DNA from: Pseudomonas sp. PA15(2017) | GTDB taxonomy: Bacteria > Pseudomonadota > Gammaproteobacteria > Pseudomonadales > Pseudomonadaceae | Reading direction: 5' to 3' | NCBI RefSeq assembly: GCF_001945395.1 | Contig: NZ_MSXV01000002.1 | Coordinates: 62,001 to 126,000, forward strand | Length of the DNA stretch: 64,000 nt | Part shown: piece after piece, positions 42,137-51,228 of the stretch | Position numbering within the stretch: the stretch's first letter is position 1 | Layout: the number at the start of each line of letters is the position of its first letter | Program-made: the position numbers and the translations under genes | Notes under the pieces: generated by a model | The model's database searches: none | Seen by the model: only the letters and a program-made list of their open reading frames with translations | What the model was told of the DNA's origin: nothing

Positions 42137-42808
42137 TCACCGCCGCCCAGGCAAATGTTCGAACAAGCTCCGGCACACGCCGGTAATGTGCTGCTCCAGC
42201 AGCGCCGCGGCGCGTTCCACGTTCCCGGCCTGGCAGGCGGCGATGATCTCGCGGTGTTCCACGTCGGCGCGATCCTTGCCCTCGGACAGGCTCATCTGCA
42301 GGCGCAGGTAGCGCTCCAGCTTGTCGTGGATCGAACGGATCAGGTTGACCAGATAGGGCCGCTGCGCCGGCTCGTAAAGGCAGGCGTGCAGCGCCCAGTT
42401 GAGTGCAGCCCAGCGGCCGACGTCGTGCTCGCCGATGAACGCCGCGCAGATGCGCTCGGCTTCGGCGAAGGTCGCGTCGGTCATATTGGGGATCGCCAGG
42501 CGCAGCACCTTGTCCTCGAGCAGGATGCGCACCTCGAACATCTGCGCCAGCTCGGCCTCGGCGATACGCGTGACCATCGCCCCGCGGTTGCGCTGGAACA
42601 CCACCAGGCCCTCGGCTTCCAGGCGCTTGAGCGCCTCGCGCACGGGAATCTTGCTGACGTTGAACAGCCGGGCGATCTCGTCCTGGCGGATCGGCTCGTC
42701 CTCGGCGAAACGCCCGGCGACGATGGCGTCGCGCAGGTGCCGGGTGATCACCTCCGACGTGGACGGCACGATACCCAGATTGGGCGCATTTTCAGGGGAT
42801 AAGGGCAA
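42137..42808 (-). CDS. GntR-family (FCD) transcriptional regulator
   Basis: A 223-residue regulator. The winged helix (residues about 18-80) reads VITRHLRDAIVAGRFAEDEP, then IRQDEIARLFNVSKIPVREA; an FCD domain follows (MFEVRILLEDKVLRLAIPN, HREIIAACQAGNVERAAALL). No catabolic operon adjoins it, so its target is unclear; it is separated from pycR by 45 bases and has the same orientation. It is a different subgroup from the island regulator encoded at 32855. Confidence 0.88.
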   Translation of the reverse strand: MPLSPENAPNLGIVPSTSEVITRHLRDAIVAGRFAEDEPIRQDEIARLFNVSKIPVREALKRLEAEGLVVFQRNRGAMVTRIAEAELAQMFEVRILLEDKVLRLAIPNMTDATFAEAERICAAFIGEHDVGRWAALNWALHACLYEPAQRPYLVNLIRSIHDKLERYLRLQMSLSEGKDRADVEHREIIAACQAGNVERAAALLEQHITGVCRSLFEHLPGRR

Positions 42809-42853
42809 TTGGCACCTGCCGGACGAGAACCCTGGCCATCATATACGAAAGCC

Positions 42854-43783
42854 CTACAGCGAATTGCCCACGCCACTGAACTGCTCGGCCAGCGCGCCGA
42901 TCTGCTTGCGCTGGTCGCGCACGAAGTTGAAGAACGCCTGGGCCACGGGCGACAGGTATTTGCCGCGAGGGTGCATCACGCACCAGCTGCGCAGCAGCGG
43001 CAGCTCGGCTACCGGCAGCTCGCGCAGCAGGCCCAGCTGCAGCTCGCGGCGCACCGCGTGGCGGGGGATCAGCGCCAGGCCCAGGCCGGCCAGCACGCCC
43101 TCGCGCTGGCCCTCCATGGAGCCGACTTCCTGGATCTGCGCGAAGTGCGCGCGCTTCTGGTGGCAGTACTCCTCGCAGGCGCGCCGCGTACCCGAGCCCG
43201 GCTCGCGTACCAGCAGCGGCCAGTCGCACAGGTCCTGCAATTGCAGGGTCTCGGCCTGGCTAAGTGGGTGCTCCGGGGGCGCCACGGCGATGATCGGGTT
43301 GTTGAGAAAGGGCAGAAATTCCAGGGCCATGTCCGATGGCACCTGGGACATGATCAACAGGTCGTCGCGGTTGGCGCTCAGCCGCCTGACCGCCTGGGTG
43401 TGGTTGACCACCGTGAGTTGCAGGCTGACTTCCGGGTGTTCGCGACGGAAGGCGGCGAACAGGTGGGGAACGAAGTACTTGGCGCTGGATTCGATGGCCA
43501 GGCTCAACTGCCCCTGCAGCGCGCCCTTGAGGTCGGCGAGCTGCATGTCGAGGCTCTCCAGGCGCCCGAAGATGTCCTCGCTGGCCCGCTGCAGCGCCTC
43601 GGCGGCTTCGGTCAAGTAGAGCTTCTTGCCCACGTAGTCGAACAGAGGCTGGCCGAGCAGCTCTTCGAGCTGGCGAATCTGCAGGCTCACGGCTGGTTGA
43701 GTGAGGGCCATTTCTTCGGCGGCGCGGCTGTAGGAGCGGTGATCGCACACCGAGCGAAATACCTGAAGCTGCCGAAAGGTCAT
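42854..43783 (-). CDS. pycR: LysR-family regulator of pyruvate carboxylase
   Basis: A 309-residue LTTR with HTH MTFRQLQVFRSVCDHRSYSR, AAEEMALTQPAVSLQIRQLE, and a CbbR/CysB-like effector domain. It is divergent from pycA, the same arrangement as P. aeruginosa PA5437 (PycR) with PA5436-PA5435. The ATG at 43783 is taken as the start; the frame upstream to 43843 adds residues not typical of the family. It probably controls pycAB in response to a C4 or related acid (known role by homology, ligand not visible). Confidence 0.85.
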   Translation of the reverse strand: MTFRQLQVFRSVCDHRSYSRAAEEMALTQPAVSLQIRQLEELLGQPLFDYVGKKLYLTEAAEALQRASEDIFGRLESLDMQLADLKGALQGQLSLAIESSAKYFVPHLFAAFRREHPEVSLQLTVVNHTQAVRRLSANRDDLLIMSQVPSDMALEFLPFLNNPIIAVAPPEHPLSQAETLQLQDLCDWPLLVREPGSGTRRACEEYCHQKRAHFAQIQEVGSMEGQREGVLAGLGLALIPRHAVRRELQLGLLRELPVAELPLLRSWCVMHPRGKYLSPVAQAFFNFVRDQRKQIGALAEQFSGVGNSL

Positions 43784-43992
43784 GCGTAACAATGACTTGC
43801 GAATTTTATTCACCACTCGGGTGGTTTCTTGTTCGCAGAGCATAAGTTTTTACTTATGCAGAACCCAACAAATATTGATTTTGGTTAATTGTTACAGCGG
43901 CGTAGGGTTTGACCAAAGACCGGTCTGCAATCATTCGGTCATCTATCGACCCTGTGAGGGTTGCCTGTTCACGTGATCGAGGATGTTGGCTC
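43784..43992. promoter_or_regulatory. pycR-pycA divergent control region
   Basis: A 209-base AT-rich spacer with TTTACTTATGCAGAACCCAAC and TTGATTTTGGTTAATTGTTAC. The latter gives a plausible -35 and -10 (TTGATT ... TAATTG, short spacing) toward pycA, but the LysR box is not certain. Confidence 0.35.
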
Positions 43993-45408
43993 GTGATCAA
44001 GAAAATCCTGATCGCCAACCGTGGCGAGATTGCGGTGCGCATCGTGCGGGCCTGTGCCGAAATGAACATTCGTTCGGTGGCCATCTATTCGGATGCCGAT
44101 CGCCAGGCGCTGCACGTCAAACGTGCCGATGAGGCCTACGGCATCGGCGACGACCCACTGGCCGGCTACCTCAACCCGCGCAAGCTGGTGAACCTGGCCG
44201 TGGAAACCGGCTGTGATGCCTTGCACCCCGGCTATGGCTTTCTTTCCGAGAATGCCGAGCTGGCGGAAATCTGCGCCGAGCGCGGCATCAAGTTCATCGG
44301 CCCGAGCGCCGAGGTCATCCGCCGTATGGGCGACAAGACCGAAGCCCGGCGCAGCATGATCAAGGCCGGCGTGCCGGTGACGCCGGGCACCGAGGGTAAT
44401 GTCGCGGATATCGCCGAGGCGCTGCGCGAAGGCGACCGCATCGGCTACCCGGTGATGCTCAAGGCCACCTCCGGCGGTGGCGGCCGCGGCATTCGCCGCT
44501 GCAACTCGCGCTCCGAGCTGGAACAGGCATTCCCGCGGGTAATCTCCGAGGCCACCAAGGCCTTCGGCAGCGCGGAAGTCTTCCTGGAAAAATGCATCGT
44601 CAACCCCAAGCACATCGAGGCGCAGATCCTCGCCGACAGCTTCGGCAACACCGTGCATCTGTACGAGCGTGACTGCTCGATCCAGCGTCGCAACCAGAAG
44701 CTCATCGAGATCGCCCCGAGCCCGCAGCTCACCCCGGAGCAGCGCGCCTACATCGGCGACTTGGCCGTGCGCGCCGCCCAGGCCGTGGGCTACGAGAACG
44801 CCGGCACCGTGGAGTTCCTGCTCGCCGAGGGCGAGGTGTACTTCATGGAGATGAATACCCGGGTGCAGGTGGAGCACACCATCACCGAGGAAATCACCGG
44901 CATCGACATCGTCCGCGAGCAGATTCGCATCGCCTCGGGCCTGGCGCTGTCGATCAAGCAGGAAGACATCCAGTACCGCGGCTTCGCCTTGCAGTTCCGC
45001 ATCAACGCCGAGGACCCGCGCAACAACTTCCTGCCCTCGTTCGGCAAGATCACCCGTTACTACGCCCCCGGCGGCCCCGGTGTGCGCACCGACACGGCGA
45101 TCTACACCGGCTACACCATTCCGCCGTACTACGACTCCATGTGCCTGAAGCTGATCGTCTGGGCGCTGACCTGGGAAGAAGCCCTGGCCCGCGGCTCCCG
45201 CGCGCTGGACGACATGCGCGTGCAGGGCGTGAAGACCACCGCCACCTACTACCAGCAGATTCTCGCCAACGACGAATTTCGCAGTGGGCGCTTCAACACC
45301 AGCTTCGTCGACAACCACCCCGAGCTCTTGAACTACTCGATCAAACGCAAGCCGGGCGAACTGGCCCTGGCCATCGCCGCCGCCATCGCCGCCCATGCCG
45401 GCCTGTGA
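43993..45408 (+). CDS. pycA: Pyruvate carboxylase subunit A (biotin carboxylase)
   Basis: A 471-residue biotin carboxylase. ATP-grasp signatures are KKILIANRGEIAVRIVRACA, HPGYGFLSENAELAEIC, MLKATSGGGGRGIRRC and YFMEMNTRVQVEHTITEEIT. It carboxylates the biotin on PycB with ATP and bicarbonate. GTG 43993 is chosen: CGAGGATG lies just upstream and IKKILIANRGE is where the family starts; the open frame to 43909 has no family match. pycB follows 10 bases later. Together they form oxaloacetate from pyruvate (anaplerosis). Confidence 0.93.
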   Translation: MIKKILIANRGEIAVRIVRACAEMNIRSVAIYSDADRQALHVKRADEAYGIGDDPLAGYLNPRKLVNLAVETGCDALHPGYGFLSENAELAEICAERGIKFIGPSAEVIRRMGDKTEARRSMIKAGVPVTPGTEGNVADIAEALREGDRIGYPVMLKATSGGGGRGIRRCNSRSELEQAFPRVISEATKAFGSAEVFLEKCIVNPKHIEAQILADSFGNTVHLYERDCSIQRRNQKLIEIAPSPQLTPEQRAYIGDLAVRAAQAVGYENAGTVEFLLAEGEVYFMEMNTRVQVEHTITEEITGIDIVREQIRIASGLALSIKQEDIQYRGFALQFRINAEDPRNNFLPSFGKITRYYAPGGPGVRTDTAIYTGYTIPPYYDSMCLKLIVWALTWEEALARGSRALDDMRVQGVKTTATYYQQILANDEFRSGRFNTSFVDNHPELLNYSIKRKPGELALAIAAAIAAHAGL

Positions 45409-45418
45409 GGAACGCACC

Positions 45419-47230
45419 ATGACAAGAAAGATCACGGTTACCGACACCATCCTGCGCGACGCCCACCAGTCCCTGCTGGCCACCCGCATGCGCACCGAGG
45501 ACATGCTGCCGATCTGCGACAAGCTCGACAAGGTCGGCTACTGGTCGCTGGAAGTCTGGGGCGGCGCGACCTTCGACGCCTGCGTGCGCTTCCTCAAGGA
45601 AGACCCGTGGGAGCGCCTGCGCCAACTGCGTGCGGCGCTGCCCAACACCCGGCTGCAGATGCTTCTGCGCGGGCAGAACCTGCTCGGCTACCGTCACTAC
45701 AGCGACGACGTGGTGCGTGCCTTCGTCGCCAAGGCGGCGGAAAGCGGCATCGACGTATTCCGCATCTTCGACGCCATGAACGACGTGCGTAACCTGCAGG
45801 TGGCCATCGAGGCGGTAAAGGCCAGCGGCAAGCACGCCCAGGGCACCATCGCCTACACCACCAGCCCGGTGCACACCGTCGCGGCCTTCGTCGCCCAGGG
45901 CAAGGCCATGCAGGCCATGGGTATCGACTCCATCGCCATCAAGGACATGGCCGGCCTGCTCACGCCGTACGCCACGGCCGATCTGGTCAAGGCACTCAAG
46001 GCCGAGATCGACCTGCCGGTATTCATCCACAGTCACGACACCGCGGGCCTGGGCTCGATGTGCCAGCTCAAGGCGGTCGAAGCGGGCGCCGATCACATCG
46101 ACACGGCCATCTCCAGCTTCGCCTGGGGCACCAGCCACCCGGGCACCGAGTCGATGGTCGCCGCACTCAAGGGCAGCGAATACGACACCGGCCTGGATCT
46201 GTCGCTGATCCAGGAAATCGGCATGTACTTCCACGCCGTGCGCAAGAAGTACCACCAGTTCGAAAGCGAATTCACCGCCGTGGACACCCGCGTGCAGGTC
46301 AACCAGGTGCCAGGCGGGATGATTTCCAACCTCGCCAACCAGCTCAAGGAGCAGGGCGCGCTGAACCGCATGAACGAAGTGCTGGCGGAGATTCCGCGAG
46401 TGCGCGAGGACCTCGGTTTCCCGCCGCTGGTCACGCCGACCTCGCAGATCGTCGGTACTCAGGCGTTCTTCAACGTACTGGCCGGCGAGCGCTACAAGAC
46501 CATCACCAACGAAGTGAAGCTCTACCTGCAGGGCGGCTATGGCCAGGCGCCGGGCAAGGTCAACGAGCAACTGCGCAAGCAGGCCATCGGCAACGAAGAG
46601 GTGATCGACGTGCGCCCGGCCGACCTGCTCAAGCCGGAAATGGACAAGCTGCGCGGGCAGATCGGCGAGTTGGCCAAGAGCGAGGAAGACGTGCTGACCT
46701 TCGCCATGTTCCCGGACATCGGCCGCAAATTCCTCGAAGAGCGCGAGGCCGACACCCTGCAACCCGAAGCCCTGCTGCCGATTCCCGATGGCAGCGGCGT
46801 GGCGGCAGCCGGCGGTGCAGGCGTGCCGACCGAATTCATCATCGACGTGCACGGCGAAAGCTACCGCGTGGACATCACCGGTGTCGGCGTGAAGGGCGAG
46901 GGCAAACGCCACTTCTACCTGTCCATCGACGGCATGCCCGAGGAAGTGGTGTTCGAGGCGCTCAACGACTACGTCGCCGGCGGCACCGGCAGCAAACGCC
47001 GCAGCGCCAGCGCACCGGGCGACGTGAGCACCAGCATGCCGGGCAACATCGTCGACGTGCTGGTCAAGGAAGGCGACACCGTCAAGGCTGGCCAGGCCGT
47101 GCTGATCACCGAAGCCATGAAGATGGAAACCGAAGTGCAGGCGCCGATCGCCGGCACCGTCAAAGCCGTGCACGTGGCCAAGGGCGACCGCGTCAACCCG
47201 GGCGAAGTGCTGATCGAAGTCGAAGCCTGA
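45419..47230 (+). CDS. pycB: Pyruvate carboxylase subunit B (carboxyltransferase and biotin carrier)
   Basis: A 603-residue protein. Residues 1 to about 290 form the HMGL-like carboxyltransferase barrel (TDTILRDAHQSLLATRMRTE, FRIFDAMNDVRNL, the VFIHSHDTAGLGSMCQLKAV segment). A PYC_OADA helical domain follows. The C-terminal biotinyl domain (from about residue 530) carries EAMKMETEV with the biotinylated Lys. It is also called oadA in older annotation, but with pycA beside it and no Na+-pump subunit, pyruvate carboxylase is the better name. GAGGAACGC precedes the ATG. Confidence 0.93.
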   Translation: MTRKITVTDTILRDAHQSLLATRMRTEDMLPICDKLDKVGYWSLEVWGGATFDACVRFLKEDPWERLRQLRAALPNTRLQMLLRGQNLLGYRHYSDDVVRAFVAKAAESGIDVFRIFDAMNDVRNLQVAIEAVKASGKHAQGTIAYTTSPVHTVAAFVAQGKAMQAMGIDSIAIKDMAGLLTPYATADLVKALKAEIDLPVFIHSHDTAGLGSMCQLKAVEAGADHIDTAISSFAWGTSHPGTESMVAALKGSEYDTGLDLSLIQEIGMYFHAVRKKYHQFESEFTAVDTRVQVNQVPGGMISNLANQLKEQGALNRMNEVLAEIPRVREDLGFPPLVTPTSQIVGTQAFFNVLAGERYKTITNEVKLYLQGGYGQAPGKVNEQLRKQAIGNEEVIDVRPADLLKPEMDKLRGQIGELAKSEEDVLTFAMFPDIGRKFLEEREADTLQPEALLPIPDGSGVAAAGGAGVPTEFIIDVHGESYRVDITGVGVKGEGKRHFYLSIDGMPEEVVFEALNDYVAGGTGSKRRSASAPGDVSTSMPGNIVDVLVKEGDTVKAGQAVLITEAMKMETEVQAPIAGTVKAVHVAKGDRVNPGEVLIEVEA

Positions 47231-47249
47231 GCGTCACCGATTAACCTCT

Positions 47250-47273
47250 GGGGGCCGCAAGGCCCCTTTTTTT
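47250..47273 (+). terminator. Rho-independent terminator after pycB
   Basis: GGGGCC (47251-47256) pairs with GGCCCC (47261-47266) around a GCAA tetraloop, followed by seven T. Confidence 0.9.
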
Positions 47274-47402
47274 CGTCTGGCGATTGGCGGTGATAGCCCG
47301 CTGGCATAACCTTTTCAGCATTCGTTCTAAGCATCCGCTCACCAGCACCGGCGGGACGGGCTAGAATAGCCGACCGTTTCAATTGGTTATTCGAAGGTCT
47401 AT

Positions 47403-48617
47403 ATGAATATCTCCATCCCTGCTGCGGCGCCGGTCAATCGTCCGGGTACACCGTTGGTGGCCGTGGCGCTGCTGCTGGCCGGCGCGCTGGCGCTCACCTT
47501 CGCGGTCAGCGGGCGTCAGGCGTTGTTGTTCATCGTCGGTGGTGCGCTGGGCCTGGTGCTCTATCACGCGGCGTTCGGCTTCACGTCGGCCTGGCGCGTG
47601 CTGCTCAACGAGCGCCGTGGCGCCGGCCTGCGTGCGCAGATGGTGATGCTGGCCATCGCCGTGCTGCTGTTCTTCCCGGCGCTGTCGGCAGGTACCTTGT
47701 TCGGTACGCCGGTCAAGGGTCTGGTGGCGCCAGCGGGCACCTCGGTGATCGTCGGCGCCTTCATTTTCGGCATCGGCATGCAGCTGGGCGGCGGTTGCGC
47801 ATCCGGCACGCTGTTCACCGTGGGCGGCGGCAATGCGCGGATGCTGGTGACCCTGCTGTTCTTCATCATCGGCGGCGTGGTCGCTACCCATCACCTGGAG
47901 TGGTGGTCGGCGCTGCCGAGCCTGCCGCCGACCTCCATCGTTACCAGCCTGGGCCTGGTGCCCGCACTAGTGGTCAGCCTCGCCTTGTTCGCCGCCATCG
48001 CGGCCATCAGCGCCCGCCTGGAGCTGCGCCGGCATGGCAGCCTGGAGCGTGCGGCTTCCAGTGAGCACCAGGGCTGGCAGCGTTTCCTGCGTGGCCCCTG
48101 GCCGCTGATCTGGGGCGCGGTGCTGCTGGCGCTGCTCAATTTCGCCACCCTGGCGCTGGCTGGTCGCCCCTGGGGCATCACCTCGGCGTTCGCGCTGTGG
48201 GGCGCCAAGGTGCTGCAGGGGACCGGTGTCGACGTTTCCGCCTGGGCGTTCTGGCAGCAGCCGGCCAATGCCCAGGCGCTGGCTGCGCCGCTGTGGGAAG
48301 ACATCACCACGGTGATGGACATCGGCATCGTCATCGGCGCGCTGCTGGCCGCTGGCCTGGCCGGGCGCTTCGCGCCGAACTTGAACATCCCGCTGCGCTC
48401 GCTGGTGGCGGCGGTGATCGGCGGCCTGCTGCTCGGCTACGGCTCGCGCCTGGCTTACGGTTGCAACATCGGCGCCTACTTCAGCGGCATCGCGTCCGGC
48501 AGCCTGCACGGCTGGCTCTGGCTGGTCGCGGCGTTCGTCGGTAACGGCGTGGGCGTGCGCCTGCGGCCGTTCTTCTTCCCGGGCGAGCGCCGCGAGGCGA
48601 AGCTGACCGGATGCTGA
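47403..48617 (+). CDS. YeeE/YedE (TsuA-like) thiosulfate/sulfur transporter
   Basis: A 404-residue membrane protein of the YeeE/YedE family with many short helices in two halves. Conserved cysteine motifs are IGMQLGGGCASGTLFTVGGG in the first half and SRLAYGCNIGAYFSGIASG in the second, which in TsuA line the thiosulfate path. GAAGG lies before the ATG. The downstream lipoprotein gene overlaps its end by 7 bases. No rhodanese or TsuB gene adjoins it. Confidence 0.87.
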   Translation: MNISIPAAAPVNRPGTPLVAVALLLAGALALTFAVSGRQALLFIVGGALGLVLYHAAFGFTSAWRVLLNERRGAGLRAQMVMLAIAVLLFFPALSAGTLFGTPVKGLVAPAGTSVIVGAFIFGIGMQLGGGCASGTLFTVGGGNARMLVTLLFFIIGGVVATHHLEWWSALPSLPPTSIVTSLGLVPALVVSLALFAAIAAISARLELRRHGSLERAASSEHQGWQRFLRGPWPLIWGAVLLALLNFATLALAGRPWGITSAFALWGAKVLQGTGVDVSAWAFWQQPANAQALAAPLWEDITTVMDIGIVIGALLAAGLAGRFAPNLNIPLRSLVAAVIGGLLLGYGSRLAYGCNIGAYFSGIASGSLHGWLWLVAAFVGNGVGVRLRPFFFPGERREAKLTGC

Positions 48618-49444
48618 CAGCTCGCCCTGCAAAGCCGGCTGCGCTGCTTCTTGGCGCGCTGCTGGTCTTTGCCTTGGGCGGTTGCCAGTCGCCGCAAGAG
48701 CGGCTTGGCGAGCTGGCCGGTCAGCACCATCGCTTGCAAACGCTCGACAGCAAACCCTTTCCGTTGCTGCTCGGTGCACCGGCCCAGGTGCCGGCGGCGG
48801 CGCGTATGCGCGTTTATCTGGAAGGCGATGGCCAGGCCTGGGCGACGCCGTCGCAGCCCAGCCTCGACCCCTCGCCGCGCGATCTGCTGGTGGCGCGCCT
48901 GGCATTCAGCGATCCGACGCCCAGCCTGTACCTGGCGCGGCCCTGCCAGTTCGTCACCGCGCCTGGGTGCACCACGAGCCTGTGGACAAGTCGGCGTTTC
49001 GGCAGTGACGTGCTGGGCAGCCTCGACGGGGCGCTCGATCTGATCAAGGCTCGCTACGGCAACCAGACGTTCGAGCTGGTCGGCTATTCCGGCGGCGCGG
49101 CGCTGGCGCTATTGCTGGCCGCGCGACGCGATGATGTCGTCAGCGTGCAGACCCTCGCCGGCAATCTCAGTCCGCGCTACTGGGTTCGGTTGCTGCAGCT
49201 GAGCCCCCTCGAAGGCTCGCTGGAACCGCTGGATTACCGCGAGCGGCTGCGCGCCGTTACCCAGCGGCACCTGGCCGGCGATGCGGATAGCGTGGTGCCG
49301 GCTGGCGTGCTGCATCACTACCTGGATGGCCTCGGTGAAGCGCGCTGCGTGCAAACCGTCAGCCTGACGCAGGTCTCCCACCACACGGGCTGGGAACAGG
49401 CCTGGGCGACCTGGCGTTCACAGCCGATACCGTGCAACGACTGA
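48611..49444 (+). CDS. Lipoprotein with alpha/beta-hydrolase fold, unknown function
   Basis: A 277-residue protein with a lipoprotein signal (LLLGALLVFALGGCQS, lipobox LGGC). It then shows an alpha/beta-hydrolase core: MRVYLEGDGQAW, the nucleophile elbow ELVGYSGGAALALLLAAR with Ser in GYSGG, DADSVVPAG as acid region and SHHTGW near the end with His. It would be anchored to a membrane facing the periplasm. It overlaps the transporter gene by 7 bases, so the two are co-translated. Substrate not recognisable. Confidence 0.75.
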   Translation: MLTARPAKPAALLLGALLVFALGGCQSPQERLGELAGQHHRLQTLDSKPFPLLLGAPAQVPAAARMRVYLEGDGQAWATPSQPSLDPSPRDLLVARLAFSDPTPSLYLARPCQFVTAPGCTTSLWTSRRFGSDVLGSLDGALDLIKARYGNQTFELVGYSGGAALALLLAARRDDVVSVQTLAGNLSPRYWVRLLQLSPLEGSLEPLDYRERLRAVTQRHLAGDADSVVPAGVLHHYLDGLGEARCVQTVSLTQVSHHTGWEQAWATWRSQPIPCND

Positions 49445-49751
49445 TTGTCCGGTAGCAGGCGCCGGGGCGCGCCGATTACCTGTGCGAATCCCGCCGCGCA
49501 GCTGAATTGCCTGTTTTTTCCAGCCCTTTCGCGGCCAAGTTGTTATAGCCTTGCCGACCTGGCAACAATCGCCCGCATCGCAATCGATTGATTCGCCTAA
49601 ACATTTTGTTACGCCCTTGGGCCTGTGACAGACCATCCGATGTTGCACGGACGCATGTGCGTTCACTCGCTCGGCACCGCGGCTCTACCAGCCAGCGGTG
49701 CCTTCCTGCTGGCCACGAGCCGCACTGGACAGAACAACAAGGACACCCGCC
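49445..49751. other. Intergenic stretch before the AgcS gene
   Basis: About 300 bases with no supported gene. Short plus-strand frames here (for example 49625-49942) are shadows. It should hold the AgcS promoter; TTGTTATAGCCTTGCC near 49540 and TTGATTCGCC near 49588 are possible -35 boxes but no good pair was found. Confidence 0.3.
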
Positions 49752-51125
49752 ATGGATCAATTTCTCGCTGTGCTCACGGCCATCAGCAGCTTCATCTGGG
49801 GGCCGTTTCTGCTCATCCCCCTGCTGTTGCTCACCGGCCTGTACCTGACCGTCCGCCTGCGTGGCATCCAGTTCCGCGTACTCGGCCACGCCTTCTGGCT
49901 GGCCTTCGTCAAACGCTCGGAAAAGGGCGACGTACCCGGTGACGTTTCCCACTACCAGGCCCTGGCCACCGCACTGGCGGCGACCATTGGCGTTGGCAAC
50001 ATCGCCGGGGTGGCCACGGCCATCGGCATCGGCGGCCCCGGTGCGTTGTTCTGGATGTGGATGACCGGCCTGGTGGGTATGGCCACCAAGTACTCAGAAG
50101 CCTTGCTGGGCGTGAAGTACCGGGTTACCGATGCCAAGGGCGAGCAAAGTGGCGGGCCGATGTATTACCTGACCCGAGGCGTGGGCGGCACCCTGGGCAA
50201 GACCTTGGGCATCGCCTTCGCGATCTTCGGTGCGGTGGCTTCGTTCGGCATCGGCAACATGGTGCAGGCCAATACCGCCGCCCACCAATTGCACGACACC
50301 TGGGGCATTTCGCCGACGCTCAGCGGCCTGGTGCTGGCCATCGGTACCGCGGTGGTGATCATCGGCGGCATCAAGAGCATCGGCCGTTTCGCCGCCGGCG
50401 TGGTGCCGGTGATGATCGTGCTGTACATCATCAGCAACGTCGCCGTACTGGTGGTGTTCGCCGATCGCCTGCCGGATGCCATCGCTCTGGTCTTCACCGA
50501 TGCCTTCAGCGGTAGCGCGGCAGCCGGTGGTTTCCTTGGCTCGAGCATCATCCTGGCGGTGCAGATGGGCGTGGCCCGCGGCATCTTCTCCAACGAGTCG
50601 GGCCTGGGTACCGGCGCGATCGCGGCGGCTGCGGCGAAGACCGACAAGCCGGTGCGCCAGGCCATGGTGTCGATGACCCAGACCTTTCTCGACACTCTGG
50701 TGATGGTCACCTTCACCGCGCTGGCGATCATCGTCACCGGCGCCTGGACCCAGGAAGGCCTCAAAGGCGCACCGATGACCGCCTGGGCGCTGGAGCAGGG
50801 CCTGGGCGGCGGCTGGGGCATCTACACGGTGACCATCGGCGTGCTGGTCTACGCCTATACCACCATTCTCGGCTGGTCGTACTACGGCGAGCGCTGCATG
50901 GAGCGCCTGATGGGCCGCGTGGCGGTAATGCCGTACCGGCTGATCTTCTCGGCGGTAGTGTTCGTCGGCGCGGTGACCTCGCTGGAGGTGGTATGGACCT
51001 TCTCCGACATCGCCAACGGCCTGATGGCGCTGCCCAACCTGATCGGCCTGTTGCTGCTCTCCGGCGTGGTGGTCAAGGAAACCCGCGACTACATGAGCCG
51101 CAAGAACTGGAAGACCGAGGACTGA
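49752..51125 (+). CDS. Alanine/glycine:cation symporter (AgcS family)
   Basis: A 457-residue Na+:amino-acid symporter. It starts MDQFLAVLTAISSFIWGPFL; the AgcS signature GPGALFWMWMTGLVGMATKY follows, then NIAGVATAIGIGGPG, the RGIFSNESGLGTGAIAAAAA segment and eight or more helices. It imports alanine, glycine or related amino acids with Na+ in the inner membrane. AAGGACA lies before the ATG at 49752; the frame upstream is not family-like. A second AgcS gene lies at the right edge of the window. Confidence 0.93.
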   Translation: MDQFLAVLTAISSFIWGPFLLIPLLLLTGLYLTVRLRGIQFRVLGHAFWLAFVKRSEKGDVPGDVSHYQALATALAATIGVGNIAGVATAIGIGGPGALFWMWMTGLVGMATKYSEALLGVKYRVTDAKGEQSGGPMYYLTRGVGGTLGKTLGIAFAIFGAVASFGIGNMVQANTAAHQLHDTWGISPTLSGLVLAIGTAVVIIGGIKSIGRFAAGVVPVMIVLYIISNVAVLVVFADRLPDAIALVFTDAFSGSAAAGGFLGSSIILAVQMGVARGIFSNESGLGTGAIAAAAAKTDKPVRQAMVSMTQTFLDTLVMVTFTALAIIVTGAWTQEGLKGAPMTAWALEQGLGGGWGIYTVTIGVLVYAYTTILGWSYYGERCMERLMGRVAVMPYRLIFSAVVFVGAVTSLEVVWTFSDIANGLMALPNLIGLLLLSGVVVKETRDYMSRKNWKTED

Positions 51126-51180
51126 TTCGCGGCGCCATGGGCGCGAATCGCGGGCATGGATCAGACGTTCCCGCCCGCCA

Positions 51181-51214
51181 ACGAAAACGCCCCGCACTAG
51201 CGGGGCGTTTTCGT
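51181..51214. terminator. Bidirectional terminator between AgcS and GGT-like genes
   Basis: ACGAAAACGCCCCG (51181-51194) and CGGGGCGTTTTCGT (51201-51214) are perfect inverted arms around CACTAG. A-run and T-run on both sides allow termination from both convergent genes. Confidence 0.92.
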
Positions 51215-51228
51215 TCTGTGGCTCGGGG

